Shown here piece after piece: positions 1-8,467 of a stretch of 64,000 bases of DNA. The position numbers and the translations under genes are program-made. The notes beneath the pieces are model-generated. The model did not search any database. It was not told where the DNA came from and saw only the letters and a list, made by a program, of their open reading frames with translations. The stretch's first letter is position 1; the number at the start of each line of letters is the position of its first letter. The stretch comes from Pseudopelobacter sp964542535 (GTDB lineage Bacteria > Desulfobacterota > Desulfuromonadia > Geobacterales > Pseudopelobacteraceae), in the NCBI GenBank assembly GCA_964542535.1, contig CAZIUE010000008.1:121115-185114 (forward strand), written 5' to 3'.

Positions 1-4
1 AATC

Positions 5-574
5 ATGTTACTGGCCGTTACACTTCTGCTCGGTTTTTCCGGCATGGCATTGGCATCGGTCGTTGATGTCAAGGAATTCAACACGGGGTATTTTGTCCCG
101 AATGAATCTTACACGTATTCCAGTCCGTATTACCGCTGGCACAACCAGGACTGGAGCTGGATGCATTCAGGAATTTCGGAAACCGTTACAAGCGGCGCAA
201 CCCTGTACGTAAGCGCGTGGGATGTTGATGCACCAAGTGAAGTGGATAACATCTATGCCTATGATGCCGCCACTAGTGCGTGGCTGTTACTTGGCAGTCT
301 GGCTGGAAATGACAACGCATGGGGATATACGACCTTCACTCTCAACTCAGAACTGTATGATGATATTGCAAGTGGCCTCAAGGTTTCGATAGACATTGAC
401 TCAACCCATAACTATGATTATTGGGCGGTCACACTCGCAAAATCCGTTCTCACCGTCAATGGCGGCACAGTTCCCGAACCGGAACCCGGCACAGTTCCCG
501 AACCTTCAACGATGATCCTTCTGGGATGCGGTCTGCTTGGACTTGCGGGAATCAAAAAGTTCAAAAAGCAGTAA
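5..574 (+). CDS. PEP-CTERM sorting domain protein (5' end possibly cut)
   Basis: Secreted protein of unknown function, expected to be sorted by an exosortase. A hydrophobic leader ending in GMALA opens the frame. The C-terminus has the full PEP-CTERM signature: VPEPST, a hydrophobic segment (MILLGCGLLGLAGI) and a basic tail (KKFKKQ). Just before it, the 17-bp sequence at 464-480 is repeated exactly at 488-504, giving a duplicated GTVPEP linker. The leader has no basic residues after the ATG at base 5, so the true start may lie left of the window and this may be a partial gene. The middle of the protein is not recognised. Confidence 0.8.
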   Translation: MLLAVTLLLGFSGMALASVVDVKEFNTGYFVPNESYTYSSPYYRWHNQDWSWMHSGISETVTSGATLYVSAWDVDAPSEVDNIYAYDAATSAWLLLGSLAGNDNAWGYTTFTLNSELYDDIASGLKVSIDIDSTHNYDYWAVTLAKSVLTVNGGTVPEPEPGTVPEPSTMILLGCGLLGLAGIKKFKKQ

Positions 575-741
575 ATAAGGCACAGCCTAGAACTGGCATC
601 AAAGACCAGCTGGTGGGGTAACGAGCAAGAATACCGACAAACGTGTCGGTCAGACTTACACAAAAATGAGCGGGGCATCGCCCTTGACGTGGAAAAGCTG
701 CTCCGCCAAAGCCAACGCATTCAATCACCGCACCAATACAC

Positions 742-784
742 AAAGCCGTTCGAATCAGTTGATCACCCTGATTCGAACGGCTTT
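742..784. terminator. Perfect 17-bp hairpin, terminator-like
   Basis: Arms at 742-758 and 768-784 are perfectly complementary around a 9-nt loop, and the right arm ends in CTTT followed by GTTGTT. It lies 167 bp past the PEP-CTERM gene and about 80 bp from the end of the transposase remnant, so it may terminate either. A mobile-element palindrome is an alternative. The rest of 575-865 shows no gene. Confidence 0.4.
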
Positions 785-865
785 GTTGTTCCTGTCCCCA
801 TTCCGGACTGCCGTGGGGGAACACGCCCGTTCCGGCGCTTCGGCATCTGCGCCGGACAGGTACGG

Positions 866-1117
866 TCAATCCTCCCGCTGCATGGTCAGGCGGCGGAAGA
901 GCTCGATCACCTCGATCTCATGATCGAATTCCTTCATCCCCTCTCGCCCGAAGAAGCGGGGGGCGTTTTCGATCAGCATTCCCTTCCAGCGTTCGATCTG
1001 ACCGGCGCTGACCCCGTGCTCCCGCGCAAGTTCCGCCGTCCCCTTCCGTCCGGAAAGAGCTTCAATGGCTACCCTGGCCTTCAATTCGGCCGTATGAGAT
1101 TCGTGGCGCCCTGACAT
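866..1117 (-). pseudogene. IS3-family transposase OrfA remnant
   Basis: 83 residues resembling the N-terminal half of IS3/IS911 OrfA, the small DNA-binding subunit of the transposase. The pattern AELKARVAIEAL, GTAELAREHGVSAGQIERWK and a following NAPRFFG matches the helix-turn-helix of that family. The start at 1117 is set by AAGGAG eight bases upstream. The leucine zipper that should follow is cut short at QRED, and no OrfB with a DDE catalytic core follows in any frame. No clear terminal inverted repeats were seen. It is therefore a non-autonomous leftover. Confidence 0.7.
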
Positions 1118-1252
1118 GGTGCGTCTCCTTTTCAAAGCGTTGGTTCCCGCAACCATGCCCCATTTCTTCACGCGACTCTGTGACGCAGAACATACAAAGC
1201 GGTGGTTTTTACCTCCTGCCGGAATGCGCCGGTCGTGCCGCTTCGATCCGTT

Positions 1253-1771
1253 TCAGGCGCAGTTGTTCCCGTCCCAGGGGTCGATCTCAACCAGTCCCTT
1301 CTCTCCGCCGTAGTCACGCGCGCTGGAGTAGCGCCACTGCTCAGGCGCCTCCACGTACCCCCGCTTGACCGGGTTGATGTGGATGTAGTCGATGACCGTT
1401 CCCGTCATTCCCGCGGGAACCGGCTCCACCTCCGCCGGTTCCTGCCAGAAGAGGCGACGCCCCCCTCCATCCCGGGGGAGCCGTTTCAGGAATCGCTCCA
1501 GCCGCCGCTGTTCCATACACGCAACGATGCGGCCGGACGTCTCCTCTCTGAAACGGTCCAGACAGCTGTCCAGACGCTCCGCCCGGGCCAGGAAATGCAG
1601 ATGTTCCTCCATGACCACATAGGCATGCAGGCGCACATCGTACCGTTCACGCAGCAGGCGCCAGCTGTCGAAGATGATGGCCGCCAACTCAGGCTGGGAG
1701 AAGACCGGCAGCAGCTCATGCACCACCCAGGTCACGTGATGCGTCTGGCGCGGGTCGTTCAGTTCTTCCAT
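1253..1771 (-). CDS. REP-associated tyrosine transposase (RAYT, Y1/IS200-like)
   Basis: 172-residue single-strand transposase of the kind domesticated to handle REP palindromes. Recognisable parts are HHVTWVV near the N-terminus, YVVMEEHLHFL carrying the HxH metal site, the family hallmark YIHINPVKRGYV, and YSSARDY near the end. The start at 1771 was chosen because AAAGGGG precedes it closely; an in-frame ATG at 1792 lacks such a site. A REP-like palindrome lies about 60 bp upstream (1832-1856), which is the usual RAYT setting. The gene looks intact. Confidence 0.8.
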   Translation of the reverse strand: MEELNDPRQTHHVTWVVHELLPVFSQPELAAIIFDSWRLLRERYDVRLHAYVVMEEHLHFLARAERLDSCLDRFREETSGRIVACMEQRRLERFLKRLPRDGGGRRLFWQEPAEVEPVPAGMTGTVIDYIHINPVKRGYVEAPEQWRYSSARDYGGEKGLVEIDPWDGNNCA

Positions 1772-1831
1772 GCTTTCCCCTTTCATACCCAAAGACGATG
1801 AGCAGTAACCTTTCAGCTGGCTGAATCGACC

Positions 1832-1856
1832 ACTCCCCCTTTTTCAAAGGGGGAGT
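1832..1856. repeat. REP-like palindrome next to the RAYT gene
   Basis: An 11-bp perfect stem (ACTCCCCCTTT) with a TTC loop, 61 bp upstream of the RAYT start. Palindromes of this size beside a RAYT gene are typical REP sequences. It could also act as a terminator for transcripts from either side. A related but shorter CTCCCC/GGGGAG hairpin is near 4107-4124. Confidence 0.5.
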
Positions 1857-1966
1857 TTGCACCGTAACGGTGCCGGCCGAAGGTAAGCGCCAATCCGGTA
1901 TCCGGACAGCATGACGCCGGCGGAATGTGATCTCGCCCCACTGTTTCGGTCCGGAATCGGCTCGAC

Positions 1967-2509
1967 TCATCCCGCGGTGTCGGCCCGGCTCTCCTCCAGG
2001 TAGCGTTCCACGGCCCGTCGCAGGGAAACAAAGGCAATACGATCCAGCTCCACGGCCTCACGCTCGACCCAGACCACATCCGCCAGATCGTCCGCCGCCC
2101 TCACAAGCGGAGGATGTTCCCACTGCACCAGGAAGATCAGATCCAGGGTATCGTAGACCATGCCGCCGTAGGGGTAACGGTTGGGAAAGGAAAACAGGTA
2201 GCGCATTTCCGGAATCTCGATGCCCAGCTCTTCCCGCACCTCCCGCCGCGCCGCCTCTTCGGCGCTCTCCCCCGCATCGGCGAATCCTCCCACCAGGTCC
2301 AGCATGCCGCGCCCCGGCTCGTTCCTTCTCACGCCGAACAGCAGCCTGCCCCGACACTCCATGATCACCCCCACCGCGGCTGCGATGTTCAGGTAGAGCA
2401 CGAAAGCACAGTCGTTGCACTGGAAGTTGCGGGGAGTGGGCCAGCCAAGGCGCTGACCGCCGCAACGGGGACAGTGTCTGATCCCCTGATGAAATATGCA
2501 ATCCGGCAT
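1967..2509 (-). CDS. Nudix hydrolase with N-terminal zinc ribbon
   Basis: 180-residue hydrolase expected to cleave a nucleoside diphosphate linked to another moiety. Residues 13-34 form a zinc ribbon (CPRC and CNDC pairs). The Nudix box runs from G75 to G96 with E81 and the catalytic REVREELG. The NadC/NudC-like layout (zinc ribbon then Nudix) suggests an NAD(H)- or ADP-ribose-like substrate, but the family is broad and the substrate is not determined. Start at 2509 follows GGAGG; an ATG 26 codons upstream lacks a ribosome site. Confidence 0.85.
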   Translation of the reverse strand: MPDCIFHQGIRHCPRCGGQRLGWPTPRNFQCNDCAFVLYLNIAAAVGVIMECRGRLLFGVRRNEPGRGMLDLVGGFADAGESAEEAARREVREELGIEIPEMRYLFSFPNRYPYGGMVYDTLDLIFLVQWEHPPLVRAADDLADVVWVEREAVELDRIAFVSLRRAVERYLEESRADTAG

Positions 2510-2697
2510 GTGATCCCCCTCCCGGGCGGAGCAGTGCCCTGTCCCGTCCAGCAGGGCAAACCTAGCCCTCCATCGGCCGGAAGTCAAGCATGCCCCCGTA
2601 CTCCCTCACCCATGAAGGGTCACGGGGAGAGGGTTCAACGGCTTGACTCCGGTTGGCCTACCTGCTAGTGTTCTGCCTTTTCACGGGAGGCTTTCTA

Positions 2698-3501
2698 ATG
2701 AAAAACTGGACGACACCACTGGCAATCACCGCGCTGCTTGCGGCGCTGCTCGCATCCCCTGCCCTGGCGGCCCGCACCGGCTGCCCCGAGCATTTCTCAA
2801 ACGGAGAGGCTCCGGACCTGATCAACGGAAAACTGGACACAAGGACCCGCGAAGTATGCTATTCCGGATATGCGCTCAAACATTCCGGCATAACCAGGAC
2901 CCCCTTGTACGCAGCCGAGCACCTGACCCGCGAACGGCTCAAACAGGGCAAGGGGCTGAAGCGACGCAACAGCTTCCACGCCGACGCGAATCTGCCGGAA
3001 TCCGAACGGGCCGAACTGCGCCACTACGCCCGCTCCGGCTATGACCGCGGCCACGTGGCTCCCTCGGCGGACATGTTCGACCCCCAGTCCCAGTACGAGT
3101 GTTTCTCCCTGGCCAACATGATGCCCCAGATCCCGGAGAGCAACCGCGGCCCCTGGGAGGGGATCGAAGCCAACGTGCGGAAGATGGCCCTGGAGCGGGG
3201 CGACCTGTACGTGGTCACCGGCCCGATCTTCCGGGGAGAACGCCTGCAACGCATCGGCGGGGCGGTGCTGGTGCCCACCAGCATGTTCAAGGCGGTGTAT
3301 GATCCCCGTCGTCAGGAGGCGGCCGCCTACCTGCTGGACAACAGCGCTGACAGCCGGCCGCGCATCGTATCCATTGCTGAGCTGGAGCAAATCACCGGCA
3401 TCAGCGTCTTTCCGGGGTTGAGCAACAGAATCAAAACCAGCCCCATGAGCCTGGCCGACGCCGAGTCGTACCGGGAGAAAACACGGAGGAGGGGTATATG
3501 A
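2698..3501 (+). CDS. Secreted DNA/RNA non-specific endonuclease
   Basis: 267-residue exported nuclease of the NUC1/Serratia nuclease superfamily (beta-beta-alpha metal). A signal peptide runs to about ALA-A at residue 25. The DRGH catalytic motif is at 116-119 (His119 general base), followed by the conserved SLANMMPQ and the Asn of PESNRGPW that helps bind the metal. Start at 2698 follows GGGAGG. It overlaps the next small gene by four bases (ATGA), so the three genes to 4011 are probably cotranscribed. Likely role is scavenging or degrading extracellular nucleic acid. Confidence 0.9.
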   Translation: MKNWTTPLAITALLAALLASPALAARTGCPEHFSNGEAPDLINGKLDTRTREVCYSGYALKHSGITRTPLYAAEHLTRERLKQGKGLKRRNSFHADANLPESERAELRHYARSGYDRGHVAPSADMFDPQSQYECFSLANMMPQIPESNRGPWEGIEANVRKMALERGDLYVVTGPIFRGERLQRIGGAVLVPTSMFKAVYDPRRQEAAAYLLDNSADSRPRIVSIAELEQITGISVFPGLSNRIKTSPMSLADAESYREKTRRRGI

Positions 3502-3755
3502 GCACCGCGGCAGAGATCAGGCCGTTTCGGAACGAAAGCGAATGTCTGCACATCGGGGACCTGACCGTCGAGAACCGCCTGGACCGGGTTTCCCTGTTCG
3601 GCAGTCTGGACATCACCCGCGACCGGGAGGGACTGGAGAGCGCCCGCCGGCTGAAACAGGTTCTGGATCTCACCCTGGCCGAACTCGAGGGAGCGGACCT
3701 TCCCGACCACATCACCCTGGAGGCCGGGGAGAGCGTGGAGAATCCTTTTGCCTGA
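3498..3755 (+). CDS. Conserved hypothetical protein, 85 aa
   Basis: Small acidic soluble protein with no signal peptide, membrane segment or cysteine cluster beyond one Cys. I do not recognise the family. The sequence is rich in paired charges and contains the phrase VSLFGSLDITRDREGLESAR. It starts inside the nuclease stop codon (ATGA overlap) and the next gene overlaps its end, so it is translationally coupled at both sides, which supports it being a real gene. Confidence 0.65.
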   Translation: MSTAAEIRPFRNESECLHIGDLTVENRLDRVSLFGSLDITRDREGLESARRLKQVLDLTLAELEGADLPDHITLEAGESVENPFA

Positions 3756-4011
3756 CAGAGACGACCGGATGAAACCGGGTGCAAGGTCGGCGGAAGAGCC
3801 TCTGGAAATCCCGCTGGAGCGCATTCCTCCGGACACGCTGGCACGGATGCTGGAGGAGTTTGTGACCCGGGAGTGGAGCGAGCTGACGGACGGGGCATGC
3901 ACCCTGGAGCAGAAGATTGCCCAGGTGCTGGAACAGGTGCGGAGCAGGCGGGCGCTGATCGTCTACGACCGCGTATCGGAGACATGGAACATCGTTCCCC
4001 GCCAGCCGTGA
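3748..4011 (+). CDS. UPF0270 / YheU-like protein
   Basis: Up to 87 residues matching the small YheU (UPF0270) family of unknown function: IPLERIPPDTLARMLEEFV, a central TLEQKIAQVLEQ helix and a C-terminal ETWNIVP. The TTG at 3748 overlaps the previous gene and has GGAG seven bases upstream; an ATG at 3769 is the alternative and would give 80 residues, closer to the family norm. Function is unknown in all homologues I know of. Confidence 0.75.
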   Translation: MPDRDDRMKPGARSAEEPLEIPLERIPPDTLARMLEEFVTREWSELTDGACTLEQKIAQVLEQVRSRRALIVYDRVSETWNIVPRQP

Positions 4012-4161
4012 CTCCTCCCCTGTCCCGCTTGCCATGGCCGACGGGCCCGTGCTACTGTTCCGCAACACGTGGAAAAACGAAACAACCCCGCACCTTGGTT
4101 CCTCCCCATTCAAGGGGAGCGGATAGCACACATCCACCGCAAAAATTCCAACCGGACAGCG

Positions 4162-5316
4162 ATGAAACCGACCGAACAGTCAGCAATGAACGGCATCCCC
4201 CACCAGATCAACAGAGCGCGGCTCGTCGCCACCTTCATGGAACTGTGCACCATCGACTCGGAACCGGGCAGGGAGCGCCGGATGGCGGACCACCTGCGGG
4301 ACCGCCTGACCGGTCTCGGCTGTTCAGTCAGCGAGGACCTGGCCGGCACCCTCAGCGGAGGAGACACCGGCAACCTCTATGCCCGACTGGCGGGAATCGG
4401 ATCGGGCGAGGCGCTGTTCTTCTGCTGCCACCTGGACCGGGTGGCGCCGGGACGGGGGATCAGGCCGACCATCCGGGGAGACTACCTGGTGAGCGACGGC
4501 AGCACGGTTCTGGGGGCTGATGATGCCGCCGGTCTGGCAGCGCTTCTGGAGGCATTGACAACTCTCGCGGAGCAGGGAATCCCTCACCCCCCGTTGGAGA
4601 TCGTCCTGACCGTGGCCGAGGAGCTGGCCCTGACCGGCGCCCGGCACTTCAACACGTCCCTCCTCCAGGCCAGATCCGGCTTTGTCCTGGACGCCGCCGG
4701 CAGGGTCGGCCAGATCGTCATCCAGGCGCCGGAGAAGGCCAACTTCAGCCTGCTGTTCCACGGCAGAAGCGCCCATGCGGGATTTGCCCCGGAAGAAGGG
4801 ATCTCGGCCATCCAGATGGCAGGCAGGGCCATCAGCCGCATGGAGCTGTTGCGTATCGACGGGGAAACAACCGTCAACCTGGGAAGCATTTCCGCCAACG
4901 GGGTAACCAACATCGTTCCCGAGCGTTGCGAGCTGACCGGAGAGGTACGCTCCCTTGACCCGGCCAAGGTAGCCGCCCAGTTGGAGGGCATCGACCGGGC
5001 CGCGCAATCGGCGGCCACAGAACTGGGGGGCCGGGCGGAACTGACGGTGACGCAGCGTTATCCCGCCTACTGTCTGGCAGAGGATGCCGTTCCGGCCCGG
5101 CGCGCCGCCCGGGCCGCCCGACGGATCGGGGTCCAGCCGCTGGTCACCTCTACCTGCGGCGGTTCCGACGCCAACATCTTCAATAATACGGGGAGGGAGA
5201 CCGTCGTTCTCTGCTGCGGCTACGAGCATGCCCATACCACCGACGAACGCATCTCCCTGGAGCAACTCTCTTTACTGGCCCGCTGGGTACTGGAGCTGAT
5301 CAGGGACAACGGCTGA
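4162..5316 (+). CDS. M20-family peptidase, PepT-like
   Basis: 384-residue cytoplasmic zinc aminopeptidase of family M20, closest to the tripeptidase T type. Metal and catalytic residues appear in order: CHLDRV (His and Asp), LGADDAAG (bridging Asp), TVAEELALTG (Glu pair), VLDAAG (Asp) and EHAHTTDE (His near the C-terminus). The dimerisation domain starts around FHGRSAHAG. Start is uncertain: ATG 4162, 4186 and 4069 are in frame and none has a strong ribosome site; 4162 has GGACAG six or so bases before it. Lone gene with about 150 bp upstream. Confidence 0.85.
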   Translation: MKPTEQSAMNGIPHQINRARLVATFMELCTIDSEPGRERRMADHLRDRLTGLGCSVSEDLAGTLSGGDTGNLYARLAGIGSGEALFFCCHLDRVAPGRGIRPTIRGDYLVSDGSTVLGADDAAGLAALLEALTTLAEQGIPHPPLEIVLTVAEELALTGARHFNTSLLQARSGFVLDAAGRVGQIVIQAPEKANFSLLFHGRSAHAGFAPEEGISAIQMAGRAISRMELLRIDGETTVNLGSISANGVTNIVPERCELTGEVRSLDPAKVAAQLEGIDRAAQSAATELGGRAELTVTQRYPAYCLAEDAVPARRAARAARRIGVQPLVTSTCGGSDANIFNNTGRETVVLCCGYEHAHTTDERISLEQLSLLARWVLELIRDNG

Positions 5317-5567
5317 CCGGAACCAGGCAACCGTACACAACGTCATTCATCGTCAGGGTGGCTGCCGTTTAGTATGCATCTTACCGACCTGCCGTTTGTC
5401 CGCATTCATCCGTGGTTACCTGCCGTTTTGGGTTCAAACCGCTGCTTTCCGGCCGTCAGGATCCCACAGCCGTTCCCCCGCGCTTGCCAGGTCTCGCGCT
5501 TGCTGCTATCGTGGTGCGCCGGACAGGGCACCGTCCCACCATCACTACCCCATGGGAGATCATGCAC

Positions 5568-6359
5568 ATGCACGTGGAAACCGTCATCGCCGAATCCTGG
5601 GACCAACTCCAGCAGGAACTGTTTGCCGACTCGTGGAACGAGGATCTTGGGCGCTTCCGTTCGCGTGCGGCCTTCCGCGGCCTTTCCGACAGCACCTACC
5701 GCCTGGAAACCACCCTGATGCGCATGGGAGGCCCCTACGCCGAACTGGAACGGCACATGCTGCGCAACTTCAAGAAGTACGCCCTGCGCAACGTGGTGGA
5801 GACGGATTCCCTCTGGCACTGGCTCTCCGTGGCGCAGCACTACGGCCTGCCCACCCGGGTCATGGACTGGACCTACTCCCCGTTCGTTGCCATGCACTTC
5901 GCCACCAGCGACCTGGACAAGTTCGACCGGGACGGCGCCATCTGGTCGGTGAACTACGTCAAAGCCCACGAATTGCTCCCCCGCCGGTTGCGGGAGTGGG
6001 TGGAGCGGGAGGGGGCCAACGTGCTGACCGTGGAGCTCCTGTCGGAAGTGGTCGATTCCCTGCACGCGTTGGACACGCTGGACAGCGAGGAGGTGCTGAT
6101 CTTCTTCGAGCCTCCTTCCATGGATGACCGTATCGTCAACCAGTACGCCTTCTGCTCGGTCATGTCCGACCCGCGCATGGTGCTGGACGACTGGCTCAAC
6201 GGCCATCCCGGCATTGCCCGAAAGATCGTCATTCCTGCGGCTCTGAAGTGGGAGGTGCGCGACAAGCTGGACCAGGCCAACATCAACGAACGGGTTCTCT
6301 TTCCCGGCCTGGACGGGCTCAGCCGCTGGCTCAAGCGACACTACAGCCCCAGACGCTGA
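5568..6359 (+). CDS. FRG domain protein
   Basis: 263-residue protein with the FRG domain: FRG at 37-39 followed by LSDSTYRLETTL, then QHYGLPTRVMDWTYSPFVAM around 85-105. FRG proteins have no settled biochemical function; they occur in accessory and defence-like gene settings. No signal peptide or membrane segment. Start at 5568 is nine bases after GGGAG; the ATG six bases earlier is too close. The gene stands alone between the M20 peptidase and the riboswitch region. Confidence 0.8.
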   Translation: MHVETVIAESWDQLQQELFADSWNEDLGRFRSRAAFRGLSDSTYRLETTLMRMGGPYAELERHMLRNFKKYALRNVVETDSLWHWLSVAQHYGLPTRVMDWTYSPFVAMHFATSDLDKFDRDGAIWSVNYVKAHELLPRRLREWVEREGANVLTVELLSEVVDSLHALDTLDSEEVLIFFEPPSMDDRIVNQYAFCSVMSDPRMVLDDWLNGHPGIARKIVIPAALKWEVRDKLDQANINERVLFPGLDGLSRWLKRHYSPRR

Positions 6360-6694
6360 CGCCATAGATCCCCACCAGAACCGGAATCAGGGTCCGGGAA
6401 ACCGCACGCCCACCCTCCCCGCTCCGGACCATTCCCGCCCACCAGCGGCCCATGCGCATCTGTCTCCGCCACGGAAGCAGGGAGCTCTTCGACAAGAGCC
6501 CCCTGCACGGTTTGCCACCGCCTGTCCAACCGGCGTACCAAATCCGCACATCTTCCGAGACACTTGTGTTTTTCTCAAAACAAGTTACACTAGCCACCTA
6601 AAGAAAAATTTAATAGCCAACAACTCATAAAAAAAACACAGACAAGCGCCTATTCTCACACAACAGCAACTCGGCTCAGAACAATCATTTCCCT
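6360..6694. other. Non-coding gap upstream of the riboswitch
   Basis: No supported gene. The last 100 bp become AT-rich, as expected for a promoter region of the riboswitch transcript. A weak sigma-70-like pair is visible (TTGTGT, then TACACT after 16 bases, near 6565-6592), within an imperfect ACTTGT/ACAAGT dyad; I would not rely on it. Confidence 0.4.
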
Positions 6695-6778
6695 GGTAAT
6701 CGACAAGACTAAACCATCCGCGAGGATGGGACGGAAAGCCCACGGGTCTCCCGAAGACAGCCGGGTCGCCGAACTACC
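6695..6778 (+). ncRNA. GEMM-I type cyclic dinucleotide riboswitch aptamer
   Basis: Matches the GEMM-I pattern element by element. An outer helix GGTA/TACC closes 6695-6778. AAACC is followed by a CCATCC/GGATGG helix capped by a GCGA (GNRA) tetraloop at 6714-6729. Then come GGACGGAAAGCC (consensus GACGCAAAGCC), the receptor-side helix ACGGGTCT...AGACAGCCGGGT, and the closing GTCGCCGA. The base just before the C of the CTAAACC segment is A where c-di-GMP aptamers carry the ligand-contacting G, as in the cGAMP-sensing Geobacter subclass; this alignment has an extra T, so the ligand is inference. The aptamer sits about 140 bp upstream of the caspase-like gene. A possible expression-platform hairpin (CCCCCGTCAAACGGCGGGGG) lies near 6851-6870. 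Confidence 0.85.
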
Positions 6779-6919
6779 TTCCCCCAGGTCAGTCGGGTCC
6801 CGGCTTGTCTGTTCCGGGGGCGTTGCTCCAGACGGAACCGCCATGATCACCCCCGTCAAACGGCGGGGGATCTCGTACGACAGGGTCCGTCCCTGTCGCA
6901 CCACAAGGAGGAACAGAGT

Positions 6920-8401
6920 ATGGCTACCAGAATGTGTGGAGTGGTGTTGGGACTTCTGTGTGTCTGGACAGGAACGGTTTGGGGCGCGGATGCGGCCAGA
7001 ATCACCCAGCTTGCGGGAACGGTTCATACCGACCTGCAGCGCATGGTCAAGGGACAGAAACTGAAACTGGACGAGGCGGTCTCCCGACAGAAGGCCTTCC
7101 TGCTGCGCCAGGCCGAAGTCAGAGAGGTGAAGCAGCTTAAAGGCAATAATCTGATGGTCCATTTCAAGGACGGCAACGAACTGCTCATGCTGCTGGGTGA
7201 AGACCGTCTCGGCTCCACCGGTTCGATAACGGTCGCGCAGACGAACCAGACCACCCCGCACCCCGCCCCGCAGGTGGTGATTCCCGAACACCGGGTCATC
7301 GACCCGGGGCAGCTGCAGCGACTGTTCCCCTGTGCCCCCAGGAGCAACAGGGCGCTGATCTTCGACTGCCTGGAAGACGACGCCAACGTGGTGACGCCGA
7401 AAATCTGGATACAGGTCAAGTCGGACCTGGAATCCCTGGGCTACACGGTAACGACCCGGTTGAACAACAACGCCAGTCTGGCCAACGCGGCGCTCATCGA
7501 TGACGGCGAATACGGCGTCGTCCTCATGCGCGGCCATGGCGGCGACATGGGCGGCGACTTCGGTTTCCTGGTCCGCCCCTGGTACACCAGCTATCCCCCG
7601 GCCAACAGCGGCTACACCGGAACGGTCCGGGCCAGCGCGTACAATCACGCCGCCGGCGCGACCCAGTTCGGCTACATCATCACCGGTGCCTTCAGCTCAA
7701 CCTACTGGACCAACAAGGCCTTCCCCTCAACCATCTTCTTCCTGGAGAGCTGTCACGGCGCCGACCCGGGCGCGCTGCCGGGCATGCCCACCTGGACCAC
7801 CAATCATGGCGCGTCGGTCTGGCTCGGTTGGAACGAGTCGGTCTCCTTCAACTGTGGCGACAATGGCACCGACCTCTTCTTTCAGAAGATGAGAGAACAA
7901 AAATCGGTGGGGGACGCAGTTGCTGCCGTCTACGCCACCGGCTGCCGCCCCCCCGAGCTGGTGGCCTTCCCCGACAACAGGGGCAGATGCCAACTGGCGG
8001 TCTGGAAAGACGACCCCAACGAAGCAGCTGTACCCAACGCCCGTGACTTCAAGCAGATCAGGCTGGTATCCGACGGCTCGCGACTCTTCTCCACCATTAC
8101 CTTCTACAGCGCCCCCTCATTTAATGAATTCTTCTTCTATGTGGACACCGGCGGAAGCGCGGCCGCCGAGGTGCTGGTCAAGTGCCGCCCGGACGGCTAC
8201 GACGTCTACAAACAGACATCCCCCGGTCTGTACACGAACAAGGTGCACTCCGGCACCCCCGGCATCAGCGGCGCCAGCTACAGCATCACTATCCCCTGGA
8301 GCACCTCCTTCGGAACCGTCAGTCAGGTCAAAGTATGGCTCTATGACATGACCGGCAAGGACCGTCTGCCGGACAGCGGCAGCGTCACGCTCAAAAAATA
8401 G
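6920..8401 (+). CDS. Secreted caspase-fold (clan CD-like) protein
   Basis: 493 residues with a signal peptide ending at about WGA-D. Two motifs fit the His/Cys dyad of the caspase-hemoglobinase fold, each after a hydrophobic strand: VVLMRGHGGD (His206) and TIFFLESCHGA (Cys278). Clan CD cysteine peptidases such as the gingipain/clostripain-like and caspase-like families share this spacing. Residues about 50-97 form a separate N-terminal segment ending in DGNELLMLLGEDRL; the lipoprotein encoded next ends in a similar segment. The C-terminal third (about 350-493) looks like a beta-rich domain. Start follows AAGGAGG with suitable spacing. Expression is probably set by the riboswitch at 6695-6778. 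Peptidase activity is inferred, and the exact family is not recognised. Confidence 0.7.
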   Translation: MATRMCGVVLGLLCVWTGTVWGADAARITQLAGTVHTDLQRMVKGQKLKLDEAVSRQKAFLLRQAEVREVKQLKGNNLMVHFKDGNELLMLLGEDRLGSTGSITVAQTNQTTPHPAPQVVIPEHRVIDPGQLQRLFPCAPRSNRALIFDCLEDDANVVTPKIWIQVKSDLESLGYTVTTRLNNNASLANAALIDDGEYGVVLMRGHGGDMGGDFGFLVRPWYTSYPPANSGYTGTVRASAYNHAAGATQFGYIITGAFSSTYWTNKAFPSTIFFLESCHGADPGALPGMPTWTTNHGASVWLGWNESVSFNCGDNGTDLFFQKMREQKSVGDAVAAVYATGCRPPELVAFPDNRGRCQLAVWKDDPNEAAVPNARDFKQIRLVSDGSRLFSTITFYSAPSFNEFFFYVDTGGSAAAEVLVKCRPDGYDVYKQTSPGLYTNKVHSGTPGISGASYSITIPWSTSFGTVSQVKVWLYDMTGKDRLPDSGSVTLKK

Positions 8402-8410
8402 CAGCACCAC

Positions 8411-8453
8411 GAACAAACGGGCAGGGACGTATCGCCTTCCTGCCCGCTTGTTC
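8411..8453 (+). other. Intercistronic hairpin
   Basis: Arms 8411-8425 and 8439-8453 pair with a single mismatch (GAACAAACGGGCAGG against its partner). No T-run follows and the ribosome site of the next gene comes directly after. It could protect or process the message, or lower readthrough into the lipoprotein gene. Confidence 0.5.
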
Positions 8454-8467
8454 AGGGAGACAAGGCC

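Noticed and set aside
1202..1801. Plus-strand frame of 199 codons
   Set aside because: Antisense to the RAYT transposase, which carries clear family motifs.
6331..6597. Minus-strand frame of 88 codons after the FRG gene
   Set aside because: No ribosome site, no domain, and it overlaps the probable promoter region of the riboswitch transcript.
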